Positions 31,891-43,908 of a DNA stretch of 64,000 nucleotides are shown here, in pieces. A program made the position numbers and the translations under genes. The stretch comes from Batillaria attramentaria (Eukaryota > Mollusca > Gastropoda > Batillariidae). A model generated the notes under the pieces. It did no database searches. It was not told the origin of the DNA and saw only the letters and a list, made by a program, of their open reading frames with translations. The stretch spans positions 326,001 to 390,000 of the forward strand of contig JACVVK020000369.1 in NCBI GenBank assembly GCA_018292915.2, written 5' to 3'. Position 1 is the stretch's first letter, and every line of letters starts with the position of its first letter.

Positions 31891-34800
31891 TCCTTACGTG
31901 TACATGCACCATTACCACCACTAACATCCTTACGTGTACATGCACCATTACCACCACTAACATCCTTACGTGTACATACACCATCATCACCACTAACATC
32001 CTCACGTGTACATACACCATCACCACTAACATCCTTACGTAAACATACACCATCATCAGCACTAACATCCTTACGTGTACATGCATCATCATCACCACTA
32101 ACATCCTTACGTGTACATGCATCATCATCACCACTAACATTCTTACGTGTACATGCATCATCATCACCACTAACATCCTTACGTGTACATACATCATCAC
32201 CACCACTAACATCCTTACGTGTACATGCACCATTACCACCACTAACATCCTTACGTGTACATGCACCATCATCACCACTAACATCCTTACGTGTACATGC
32301 ACCATCACCACCACTAACATCCTTACGTGTACATGCACCATCACCACTAACATCCTTACGTGTACATACACCATCATCACCACTAACATCCTTACGTGTA
32401 CATGCACCATCACCACCACTAACATCCTTACGTGTACATACACCATCGTCACCACTAACATCCTTACGTGTACATACACCATCACCACCACTAACATCCT
32501 TACGTGTACATGCACCATCACCACCACTAACATCCTTACGTGTACATACACCATCACCACCACTAACATCCTTACGTGTACATGCACCATCATCACCACT
32601 AACATCCTTACGTGTACATACACCATCATCACCACTAACATCCTTACGTGTACATACACCATCATCACCACTAACATCCTTACGTGTACATGCACCATCA
32701 TCACCACTAACTTCCTTACGTGTACATGCACCATCACCACCACTAACATCCTTACGTGTACATACACCATCATCACCACTAACATCCCTACGTGTACATG
32801 CACCATCATCACCACTAACATCCTTGCGTGTACATACACCATCATCACCACTAACATCCTTACGTGTACATGCACGATCATCACCACTAACATCCTTACG
32901 TGTACATACACCATCATCACGACTAACATCCTTACGTGTACATGCACCATCATCACCACTAACATCCTTACGTGTACATGCATCATCATCACCCTAACAT
33001 CCTTACGTGTACATGCACCATCATCACCACTAACATCCTTACGTGTACATGCATCATCATCACCACTAACATCCTTACGTGTACATGCACCATCACCACT
33101 AACATCCTTACGTGTACATGCACCATCATCACCACTAACATCCTTACGTGTACATGCATCATCATCACCCTAACATCCCTACGTGTACATGCACCATCAT
33201 CACCACTAACATCCTTGCGTGTACATACACCATCATCACCACTAACATCCTTACGTGTACATGCACGATCATCACCACTAACATCCTCACGTGTACATAT
33301 ACCATCATCACGACTAACATTCTTACGTGTACATACATCATCATCACCACTAACATCCTTACATGTACATGCACCATCATCACCACTAACATCCTTACGT
33401 GTACATACACCATCATCACCCTAACATCCTTACGTGTACATGCACCATCATCACGACTAACATCCTTACGTGTACATGCACCATCATCACGACTAACATC
33501 CTTACGTGTACATGCACCATCATCACGACTAACATCCTTACGTGTACATACATCATCATCACCACTAACATCCTTACGTGTACATGCACCATCATCACCA
33601 CTAACATCCTTACGTGTACATGCATCATCATCAGCACTAACATCCTTACGTGTACATGCACCATCACCACCACTAACATCCTTACGTGTACATACATCAT
33701 CACCACCACTAACATCCTTACGTGTACATGCACCATCATCACGACTAACATCCTTACGTGTACATACACCATCACCACTACTAACATCCTTACGTGTACA
33801 TGCACCATCACCACCACTAACATCCTTACGTGTACATACACCATCATCACCACTAACATCCTTACGTGTACATGCATCATCATCACCACTAACATCCTTA
33901 CGTGTACATGCACCATCACCACCACTAACATCCTTAGGTGTACATACACCATCACCACCACTAACATCCTTACGTGTACATGCATCATCATCACCACTAA
34001 CATCCTCACGTGTACATGCACCATCACCACCACTAACATCCTTATGTGTACATACACCATCATCACCACTAACATCCTTACGTGTACATGCACCATCACC
34101 ACCACTAACATCCTTACGTGTACATACACCATCAGCAGCACTAACATCCTTACGTGTACATGCATCATCATCACCACTAACATCCTCACGTGTACATGCA
34201 CCATCACCACCACTAACATCCTTACGTGTACATGCATCATCATCACCACTAACATCCTTACGTGTACATGCACCATCACCACCACTAACATCCTTACGTG
34301 TACATACACCATCACCACCACTAACTTCCTTACGTGTACATACACCATCATCACCACTAACATCCTTACGTGTACATGCACCATCATCACCACTAACTTC
34401 CTTACGTGTACATGCACCATCATCACCACTAACATCCTTACGTGTACATGCACCATCATCACCACTAACTTCCTTACGTGTACATACACCATCACCACCA
34501 CTAACATCCTTACGTGTACATGCACCATCACCACTAACATCCTTACGTGTACATGCACCATCACCACCACTAACATCCTTACGTGTACATACACCATCAC
34601 CACTACTAACATCCTTACGTGTACATGCACCATCACCACTAACATTTTTACGTGTACATACACCATCATCACCACTAACATCCTTACGTGTACATGCACC
34701 ACCATCACCACTAACATCCTTACGTGTACATGCACCATCACCACCACTAACATCCTTACGTGTACATGCACCATCATCACCACTAACTTCCTTACGTGTA

Positions 34801-35027
34801 CATACACCATCATCACCACTAACATCCTTACGTGTACATGCACCATCATCACCACTAACTTCCTTGCGTGTACATACACCATCATCACCACTAACTTCCT
34901 TACGTGTACATACACCATCAGCAGCACTAACATCCTTTCGTGTACATACACCATCATCACCACTAACTTCCTCTCGTGTACATACACCATCACCACTAAC
35001 ATCCTTACGTGTACATACACCATCACC
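31883..35027. repeat. 36-bp minisatellite, main array (about 87 units)
   Basis: The unit is CATCCTTACGTGTACATGCA then CCATCATCACCACTAA. Units vary by T/C at one site (ACATGCACC or ACATACACC), TCA/CCA, and loss of one triplet (33 bp); a few 35-bp units lose one A. As most changes keep multiples of three and avoid stops, several frames are open on both strands for hundreds of codons (LTSLRVHAPSSP on +, GDDGVCTRKDVS on -). No signal peptide, splice sites or codon bias point to real coding. Confidence 0.95.
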
Positions 35028-35114
35028 GTCGCCGAGAGTCCCACTACACCGACGGCGACCTATAACCATAGGCTTGACTCACGCCCCTTTGTGACGGCCA
35101 TCATCACACTATCA
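35028..35114. repeat. Flank unit of the minisatellite, copy 2
   Basis: Second copy of 31804-31890, splitting the minisatellite into a long and a short array. A large tandem duplication followed by separate expansion would explain it. Confidence 0.9.
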
Positions 35115-36270
35115 TCCTTACGTGTACATGCACCATTACCACCACTAACATCCTTACGTGTACATGCACCATCAGCAGCACTAACGACCTTACGTGTACA
35201 TACACCATCATCACCCTAACATCCTTACGTGTACATGCACCATCACCACTAACATCCTTACGTGTACATACACCATCATCACCACTAACATCCTTACGTG
35301 TACATGCACCATCATCACCACTAACATCCTTACGTGTACATACATCATCACCACCACTAACATCCTTACGTGTACATGCACCATCATCACCACTAACATC
35401 CTTACGTGTACATACATCATCACCACCACTAACATCCTTACGTGTACATACACCATCATCACCACTAACATCCTTACGTGTACATACACCATCACCACTA
35501 ACATCCTTACGTGTACATACACCATCATCACCACTAACATCCTTACGTGTACATGCACCATCATCACCACTAACATCCTTACGTGTACATACATCATCAC
35601 CACCACTAACATCCTTACGTGTACATGCACCATCATCACCACTAACATCCTTACGTGTACATGCACGATCATCACCACTAACATCCTTACGTGTACATAC
35701 ACCATCACCACCACTAACATCCTTACGTGTACATGCACCATCATCACGACTAACATCCTTACGTGTACATGCACCATCATCACGACTAACATCCTTACGT
35801 GTACATACATCATCACCACCACTAACATCCTTACGTGTACATGCACCATCATCACCACTAACATCCTTACGTGTACATGCACCATCATCACGACTGACAT
35901 CCTCACGTGTACATACACCATCACCACCACTAACATCCTTACGTGTACATACACCATCACCACCACTAACATCCTTACGTGTACATGCACCATCATCACC
36001 ACTAACATCCTTACGTGTACATGCACCATCATCACCACTAACATTCTTACGTGTACATGCACCATCATCACCACTAACATCCTCACGTGTACATACATCA
36101 TCATCACCACTAACATCCTTACGTGTACATGCACCATCATCACCACTAACTTCCTTACGTGTACATACATCATCATCACCACTAACATCCTCACGTGTAC
36201 CATACACCATTATCACCACTAACTTCCTTACGTGTACATACACCATCATCACCACTAACATCCTTACGTG
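35115..36270. repeat. 36-bp minisatellite, second array (about 32 units)
   Basis: Same unit as the main array. It stops sharply at 36270, where minus-strand LINE sequence begins. Confidence 0.95.
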
Positions 36271-37720
36271 GTCGGAGTTGTTTGTTCTTTTAGCCTGTTA
36301 TGCAGCTGGGTTGCAACCTCCTTTTTCCTCTGTGGTGGGACTTTGATGGTGCTCTCCATCTCAAAGACGTCAGCAAGGAGGTTTGCAGCTTTTTTGCCTG
36401 TGTAGAGGGTGTCGTCTTCCTTGAGGACAGTGGTTCTGTTGGTGGTCGTGGTGTCCTCATTGAGTGACTTTGTGAGTCGCCAGAGTTTCCCAGTGTCCTT
36501 TTCCATGCTGAGTGATGTTGTCTTCTCGTGCCATCTCTGTTGTTCTTTCCTCTTGCAACTGTTAAACTCCTCCTTTAGGTTGTTGTGTCTGGCCGTGGTC
36601 TCACTGGATGGGTTCTGCTCCATACAGGTTCGTGCTTCAGAAAGCTGCTGGTGGAGTGTGGCCAACCGTTTGCTCCAGTACGGCTTGTAGTCCTTTCTGA
36701 AGCCACGAGGAATTGACCTTTTGGCTGCTGTGAGGATGGATTCGGTCAGCCTCTTCACGTTGGTGTTCATGTCTTCTGTAAAGGTGACGTTACAGAGGTC
36801 TTCAGCATGGTGTTGGTACTTCAGCCAGTCAGCTCTCTTGAAGTTCCAGCTGGCATGCTTCCTGTGATGGTCAGTGCTGGCCTTCTTGTCTGCAATGTGT
36901 AGGATGATGGGGAGGTGGTCGCTTCCACCTAGCTGGTCGCTGACGACTCTGGTGGTCTGCTTCTGTAAGTCTTCGGCTGCCAGGTCCGGAGTAGATGTTT
37001 TCTTCCAGGCTCTGGAGTAGTATGATGGTTTGTCGTCAGGCTGGTTGATCAAGATCAGCTGGTTGTCAATCAGCCAGTCTTCTATTTCTTCCCCAAGGTA
37101 GTCTGAGTTGTCGTATCCTCAGCTGGGTGAGTGGCCATTGAAGTCACCGACAATCAGGTGATTGTATGATGCGGGCTGGATGGTGTGGAGGTCCAGGCTT
37201 GCAGTGGGAGGGCTGTAGCAGTTGGTTATGATGAGTCCCTGCAGCAGGACTTTGGTGGTGATGTATTCAAGCTCCCCGCTTGAGGTTTGTCCAGTCACAG
37301 CAGCTGGGATGCCATGTCTGACAAGGGTTGGCACCCCTCCTTTGTGTCCAGATGGTCTGTCTCGCCGAAAACTGTCATAGCCCCTGATGAAAAATCTGCG
37401 AGCTTCATTCAGGTGTGTCTCTTGGATGCAGATGACGTCGATTTTCTTGTCTCTGAGGAAGGCCTGTAACTCTGGTTTCTTCTGCCGGATGCCTTCTGCG
37501 TTCCACTGTGCAACCCTTATGGCTGTTGTTTGGGTTGTGGTACGACAGAGCCGCCAGTCACTGAGGCGGGCCCCTTTGAGGCTGAGGGCCCGGCACCGTC
37601 CCCGCCTCCGTCCCCGCCTGGCTTTGGTCCACGGGGACGACACCATAACGATATATCCATCTGAGGCATAGTCCATTTTTTGGGGTTGCGTGTGTGCTCG
37701 TCTCCCTGACGGGTTGCCAC
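36271..37720 (-). pseudogene. LINE 5' half with AP endonuclease (I/Nimb-like)
   Basis: On the minus strand the frame reads IRVAQWNAEGIRQKKPELQA, then VICIQETHLNEARRFFIRGY (catalytic Glu), YNHLIVGDFNGHSPS (Asp-Phe-Asn), a single stop near 37119, DQLGGSDHLPIILHI (terminal SDH), and a linker rich in Lys/Arg. The reverse transcriptase that should follow is gone: the frame runs into the minisatellite at 36270. WNAEGI at the start and the SDHLP motif are typical of I/Nimb-type LINEs. It is 3'-truncated and inactive. Confidence 0.88.
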
Positions 37721-38214
37721 ACTATGTCCTCCTGGGCATAGTCAGCGACACTCCGACTTCGTTGGCTTGGTTTGAGTTTGGAGTTTTCCTTCTCCTAGGA
37801 GGGCTTCCTTCGCCTGGGTGTAGAGAGCCCCTCCTGGTTTGAGTTTGGAGTTTTCCTTCTCCTAGGAGGGCTTCCTTCGCCTGGATTTAGAGAGCCCCTC
37901 CTGCCCTCAGGTGACCCTGCTGGGAGACAGGGGGTGTTTGTTTGGAATTTTCCTTTTCCTAGGACACTTGCCTGCCACGGCTGACGACTGTGTCCTGTCC
38001 GGGTTTTCTGTCAGTGTTTTCCCTTCACTTAGCTGGATTGCCTGCCACAGCTAATGAGCTCCAGCTACCCTAACCCAGTTTGCACTTTTGGTCAGTCCCC
38101 TACCCAACACAGACCTGTTCAGCTTGGTTGAGCCTGCCGGGAGCACTACGCTCCCACTGACATAGCTCTGGGGGTCATCAGGGATCGCAAGCCAGCACAC
38201 CGCGTCAAGGTAAG
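37721..38214. repeat. LINE 5' leader with tandem GGAGTTTTCCTTCTCCTAGG block
   Basis: A block starting TTGAGTTTGGAGTTTTCC occurs twice in a row (about 37768-37835 and 37836-37900) with weaker copies after it; probably the LINE's 5' untranslated region. Confidence 0.55.
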
Positions 38215-38425
38215 TGCACTGTGCCGGCGTGTCATACCAAGTCGCACCCGTGAAGTGGGTGAAGCTCGGCTGGGTGGCAACAGCCTCCCCATTGGGCCCA
38301 TAGCACACCCGCTCTGGGTAGGAGCCGACCTGGGTAGGAAAAAATCCCGCTTGCCTCGGCTGGGGCTCGAACCCGGGTCTCCCGGTCCATAGTCCGAAGT
38401 GCTAACCACTACACTACGGGGGCCG
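38215..38425 (-). mobile_element. tRNA-derived SINE, second copy
   Basis: It matches 22801-23066: minus-strand head GGCCCCCGTAGTGTAGTGGT and B-box GGGTTCGAGCCCC. Confidence 0.85.
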
Positions 38426-38865
38426 GTGAGAGCTGCAAAACAAACAGGAAACACAGTATTTTGGTGCAATGCGTCGACCATTCTGGGCCGATTTGACGAG
38501 TTTAGTAAAATGGCTTTATTTCAGAATTGCCAAGACGTACTGCCAAGATGATGACGAGGGCTAGTATTCAAAATGATGCGTAAAATGGCCATGTTATGGG
38601 ATAGCCAGTCAGAACTAAACCTCTTTCTGCCCAGCAAGTTAGTTTAGCTACTCATTTTGCTGGTGTAACGGAAATTCTTAATACTTAATGCTAAATATAG
38701 GAAATGGGTACACTTTGTCTTCGATAGCGATACCAGTTTGTTTCAGGATGGTAAGATACCTTCTTGGCCTGTCGTGTTTGTTTATCTGTCTAGTGTGGCC
38801 ATCTACATCGGTGCATGGTGCATGGTTACACTTGGAAAAGGATAATTATACGGCACCTTGAGCTA
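38426..38865 (+). other. Intron, nothing recognised
   Basis: No element or exon seen. Confidence 0.5.
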
Positions 38866-39626
38866 TGAGTAAATAATCCATTAGTAATTCTAATGAAGAG
38901 ACTACTGTCCTGCTGTCCTCAGTGCCTTACAGATCGACTAAATAATTCATTAGTGATTGTGATGAAGAAACTACTGTCCTGCTGTCCTCAGTGCCTTACA
39001 GATCGACTAAATAATTCATTAGTGATTGTGATGAAGAAACTACTGTCCTGCTGTCCTCAGTGCCTTACAGATCGACTAAATAATTCATTAGTGATTGTGA
39101 TGAAAAAACGACTGTCCTGCTGTCCTCAGTGCCTTACAGATCGACTAAATAATTCATTAGTAATTGTGATGAAGAAACTACTGTCCTGCTGTCCTCAGTG
39201 CCTTACAGATCGACTAAATAATTCATTAGTAATTGTGATGAAGAAACTACTGTCCTGCTGTCCTCAGTGCCTTACAGATCGACTAAATAATTCATTAGTG
39301 ATTGTGATGAAGAAACTACTGTCCTGTTGTCCTCAGTGCCTTACAGATCGACTAAATAATTCATTAGTGATTGTGATGAAGAAACTACTGTCCTGCTGTC
39401 CTCAGTGCCTTACAGATCGACTAAATAATTCATTAGTAATTGTGATGAAGAAACTACTGTCCTGCTGTCCTCAGTGCCTTACAGATCGACTAAATAATTC
39501 ATTAGTGATTGTGATGAAGAAACTACTGTCCTGCTGTCCTCAGTGCCTTACAGATCGACTAAATAATTCATTAGTGATTGTGATGAAGAAACTACTGTCC
39601 TGCTGTCCTCAGTGCCTTACAGATCG
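38866..39626 (+). repeat. 69-bp minisatellite, about 11 copies
   Basis: The unit begins ATGAAGAAACTACTGTCCTG and ends ATTAGTGATTGTG. Copies are nearly identical. In one + frame the unit has no stop and codes MKKLLSCCPQCLTDRLNNSL plus VIV, giving a 266-codon open frame (38893-39693) with CCPQC in every repeat. I treat it as non-coding until transcripts are shown. It sits in the intron before LDLa exon 4 and is absent before the duplicate exon at 53722. Confidence 0.93.
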
Positions 39627-39869
39627 TCCACAGAAACACTACACAGTGCTGCTTGTATCGTTCTCACTTTTCTCTCTAGTTTACTCAGTGTAAGCAGAGT
39701 TTTGTCTTTTGCTGAAACACAGTAACTGTTATTACTGTATTCGTAAAGAAAAATAATATATAATAATGATAATAAAAATGTGGTATCCACACTTCTAAAT
39801 ACAAATGTGATTGTGCTGCCGACGGAATGGAGTCATCCACTAAGTGAATGTTTACATTTCTCATTTCAG

Positions 39870-39989
39870 CTCCAGTTAACTGCACTAGTGACGAGTTCCG
39901 GTGTAACAACGGGTACGTCTGTATCCGGTCAATATATCGGTGTGATGGACAGAATGACTGTGGGGACAACTCTGATGAAGCTGGATGTC
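39870..39989 (+). CDS. LDL-receptor class A exon 4 (module B1)
   Basis: The exon codes [20 protein letters not shown], then [19 protein letters not shown], with acceptor TCATTTCAG and donor GTGAGT, phase 1-1, 120 bp. All six cysteines and the acidic cluster are present. It is the duplicate of the exon at 53722; matching sequence extends over the introns on both sides (about 39670-40165). Confidence 0.93.
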
Positions 39990-40279
39990 GTGAGTACTGT
40001 TAAAGAAATCAAGTCTCATTTGAAATATTAATTAGTTCTCTCTATGTACCTGTCTGTCTTTCGTATCTTTGCGCATCTTCTTCTCCCTACTCTCCCATCG
40101 CCATTTATTTCACATTGTTTTATAGTTGTGTTGATTTTGTGACACAACAAATACAAACAGAGAATCCACTGATTGTCTGAGAGTGAGAGTGAGGATGGTT
40201 TACTGACGGGAAGAACGTGAGGGCAAGGAAGGGCGCTGTAGGTGTTTATGGGTTAATGTTCTCTCTCTCTCTCTCTCTG
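39990..40279 (+). other. Intron 3' of exon 4, paralogous to 53842-54030
   Basis: Collinear with 53842-54030 until about 40165, after which the copies differ because of the LINE at 54031. It ends in a TC array that received the LINE at 40280. Confidence 0.75.
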
Positions 40280-43200
40280 CTAGTGACCATCTCAAGTCTA
40301 CTGGCCTCCGTGTTGGCCATTTAAATATTTTTCATTTGTACAAAAAGGTTCACGAGGTAAACCTGTTCATCAATCAAACTAATCATTTTCACCTTTTTGG
40401 GCTTACCGAAACTAGACTCCAGTCTCATATGCAAACCTCTGATATTTCTATCCCAAATTTTTCACTCATTAGACGAGATGCTCAATTTCCACAGGAAACG
40501 GGCATAGCAGTTTTTATTCATGACACCATAGAGCCATATACCCGACGGCGTATAGATCTCGAATGTAACGATGTCGAGTGTGTCTGGCTCGAGGTAAAAA
40601 TTGGCAATGCTGCACCGCTGCTCTTTGGTATCTTGTATAGAAACCCTGCGGCGTCATTGTTATGGTACGACAATTTTGTTAGAATGATGGATACAGTATT
40701 TCAGTGCCGTAGAGAGGTAATCTTAATGGGAGATTTCAACATCGATTTACGCAAGTCTAACCCTTGTTGGGAATCTACTATGTCTCTGTTTAATCTCACA
40801 CAGCTTGTTGAGCCTCCCAATAGAGTGACAGCGACATCTGAAACTTTAATAGATCACATCTACACATCAAATGCTTCGACTGTGACAGAAACCTTTGTCA
40901 CTCCTCTCAGTGCCAGCGACCATTATCCTGTCTGTTGTTCTCTCTCACTAAAACCTCTAAAGCTGAAACGCAAAGGTCACACCACTATTACATACCGCTC
41001 TTTTAAAAACTTTGACCCTGACCTTTTTCTTGCTGAGCTCCAAGCAGCGCCATTTTCATTAGTTTATGGTATCTCCGAGCCTAACGATGCCCTATCACTG
41101 TGGTATGACCTATTTCTTACTATCCTAAATAAACATGCACCCGAAAGACAAAAACGAGTGAAGCACCCAACATCTCCGGACTGGCTTTCTAATGATATTA
41201 TTAAAGCTATGGAATAAAGAGACGAGCTCAGAAAGAACAAGAACAAGCCTGAATATCGAAAACAACGTAACGTAGTTAATTCCATGGTTAGAAAGGCCAG
41301 GCAGTCTCTATTTCAGAAACTTACTGAAAACAAAAAAGACACGTCTACCATCTGGAAAGCATTAAACTTATTTTCTAAAGGTTCAAAGAACACAAACCAA
41401 GATGCAGATTATAAAATCTCTTCCGATGAGTTTAACACCTACTTCTTGTCCGTTGCTGACTCTGTAACGTCTGATCTCAAACAGACTGATAATAACCCAA
41501 TCACTGTTGCCCTACAGCAGTTTTGCAATGAAAGGCGCAATACACACGAAGAATTTCAAATACCTCTCCTCGCTGTCCATGAAGTAGGCAAATTCCTTAT
41601 CCACGGTCATAACAAGTCTTCCAAGGGATTTGATGGCATAAGCAAATCAATTCTGAAGCTAGCGTTACCCTACATTGTTGAACCACTAACATACATGTAT
41701 AACCTTTGTATCTCAACAAATACTTTTCCCGATGTCTTTAAAGTTGCTAGAGTAGTACCATTACCGAAATCTAAGGAGGTTGATAACCCAAGTAACTTTC
41801 GGCCCATTTCAGTTCTGTCAGCACTCTCCAAACCCCTCGAAAAACATATTCACAAGCATCTTTTGACTTACCTGGAAAAGAATAATTTGATGTGTCCCAC
41901 ACAATCCGGCTTTCGTCCCCAACATTCGTGCCAAACAGCTCTAGCCAGCTTAACTAACACCTGGTTATCTTCCTGTAACTCTGGTGACCTTTCAGGTGTT
42001 GTATTTTTAGACTTTAAAAAGGCGTTTGATTTGGTCGACCATGATATATTGCTTCAAAAAAATGACCGTTTACGGTATAGGCTCACCCGCCTTGGCTCTG
42101 TTTCGTTCCTATTTATCCGACAGAAAGCAAGCAGTTTTAGTAAACGGTTCAGTGTCTACTCTAGGTGATATTTCTTGCGGAGTTCCCCAAGGGTCTGTTC
42201 TTGGTCCACTGTTGTTTTGTCTCTTTATTAATGATCTTCCACTAAGCTTAACCCATCCCCGCACGTCATGCGACATGTTCGCTGACGATACCACCATTCA
42301 CGCCTCAGCAAAAACTCTAGATTCCCTTACTAGTTGTCTTCAGCAGAGCCTAAATGAAACACTGGACTGGTGTGAAAGTAACCGTATGGTAGTAAACCCA
42401 GCTAAAACCGAATCTATGGTAATAACAACCAGGCAAAAACACCAGCTGCAGCCATTAGCTCTAAACTTACACATTGGGAACGTTTCCATCCGGCAAGTAC
42501 ATGAACACCGACTACTCGGTGTCATTATAGATGACCAGTTAAAGTGGCAACCTCATGTTCAGTCAGTCTGCAAAAAGTCTCACGCAATATCTTTTTAATG
42601 TCACGGTTGAAGCATTTTGTAGTCTGTCAAGCACTAAAGCTGTTTTACTAAGCCCATGTCCAGTCCCATCTCAATTATGTATCTGTTGTTTGGGATGGAT
42701 GTAGTGAAGTTCACATGAAGAAACTGAACTCTCTTCACAGGCGGGCAGCCAAGATTCTCGCTCAGAACAGTCAGATGAGCACTGACGACAAACTTAAAAT
42801 GCTCGACCTTCTTCCACTGCAAAAGCAATTTTTCTTCCAAAAAAGTGTAGCCATGTTCAGACTTCTTAAAACAGAAACCCCCCATTACTTGTTTTCTCTA
42901 TTACGTTATGCACCATCCCGAAACCCACATTCTCAACACAATTTAACCATCCCCCTGCCAAAAATGGACCTTTACAAAACCAGTTTCACGTTTTCTGCAG
43001 TGTCTGTGTGGAATTCACTCCCGCTCGCTCTGAAGCAACTGTCGTCCATAGTTACTTTTAAGAAGCAACTCAGAAGCTTCCTGTTGCAGACATCTTAGAG
43101 TTCTATGATCCAAATTGCTGATTCTTGTTCGACCTCTTACTGCAATCAATTTATGCGCTGTTTTATAATAATTCGAGTTCAGTTCTATGCCGTATTATCT

Positions 43201-43475
43201 CTTTTGCTTTTAGTATGTTTCTATGCTATGCATTATCCCATAATGTCTGTGTTCCGTGTTAGTTGCCTGTCTATGTAAGGTATGTTAGCTATTCTGGTGT
43301 TGTTATAGCTTTTGCATTGTGTCTTTTGGTCTTTTGTTTAACTGTGTTTTTCTTTCTATTTTAGTAGATTTTTTTTTTTTTTTTTTGTAGCAAGGACAAG
43401 TTGTAAGACAAGCACATGTGCTTAATACTTTCATCCTTGTAAAATAAAGAGAATTCATTCATTCATTCATTCATT
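40280..43475 (+). pseudogene. CR1/Jockey-like LINE, nearly complete pol
   Basis: The frame starts at SDHLKSTGLRVGHLN in the endonuclease: FGLTETRLQ (catalytic Glu), ILMGDFNIDLRKS, and LSASDHYPVCCSL close that domain. The reverse transcriptase follows: VARVVPLPKSKEVDNPSNFR, FLDFKKAFDLVDHDI (first Asp), GVPQGSVLGPLLFCLF, CDMFADDTTIH (catalytic pair), then HEHRLLGVIIDDQLKW and a C-terminal RRAAKIL...VWNSLP block ending at 43098. Breaks: a stop at 41215, a +1 shift in an A run at about 42060, and stops near 42597. The 3' end (CAAGGACAAGTTGTAAG, AATAAA) ends in (ATTC)n; TC repeats flank both sides. It is the best copy of the family also seen at 9790 and 23861. Confidence 0.92.
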
Positions 43476-43715
43476 CATTCTCTCTCTCTCTCCCCTGATG
43501 TTTCTCTCTCTCTCTCACTCACTCTCTCTCTCTCTCTCTCCCGATGATCGTACTGTCGTACGGATTACAAAAATAAGAAAGAAATATTTTACACTGGAGT
43601 GCTTGACCCCAAAATGTCTCTATTTTGGACTGATTAAAAAGTCTCAGGACAACCTTTAGAGAGCAAAGTTTTTTTCAGTCGTGGGTTTGTGTTATGTTCA
43701 TTGAAAAACACCAAA
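43476..43715. other. (TC)n and unassigned intron
   Basis: TC arrays at 43476-43540. No exon recognised. Confidence 0.6.
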
Positions 43716-43727
43716 ACCCACATAGGC

Positions 43728-43896
43728 CAGGGGAGCCGGGGTGGTCGAATGGTAGAGCGTTGGACTTCTAATGCTCGGGTCGTGAGTTCGATCCCGGCTG
43801 GGGCCAAATATTTGTGCTGGCTTTTTCATCGTTGCCCCGTCTTTTATATCACCCTATGTGGTGGAAAAGGACGTTAAACCCCCAAACACCCACCCC
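43728..43896 (+). mobile_element. tRNA-derived SINE with 12-bp target duplication
   Basis: ACCCACATAGGC flanks it at 43716-43727 and 43897-43908. Head GGGGAGCCGGGGTGGTCGAA, B-box GAGTTCGATCCC, body CCAAATATTTGTGCTGGC, tail GGACGTTAAACCCC. Confidence 0.93.
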
Positions 43897-43908
43897 ACCC
43901 ACATAGGC

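Noticed and set aside
31732..36261. Very long open frames of 330-650 codons on both strands
   Set aside because: They are products of the 36-bp minisatellite; mirrored openness in several frames and lack of any gene structure make coding unlikely.
31883..36270. Possible CRISPR-like array
   Set aside because: Units are contiguous variants of each other with no unique spacers, in a eukaryotic context.
43728..43800. tRNA-like sequence with A and B boxes
   Set aside because: Flanked by a 12-bp target duplication and followed by the shared SINE body, so it is a retroposon.
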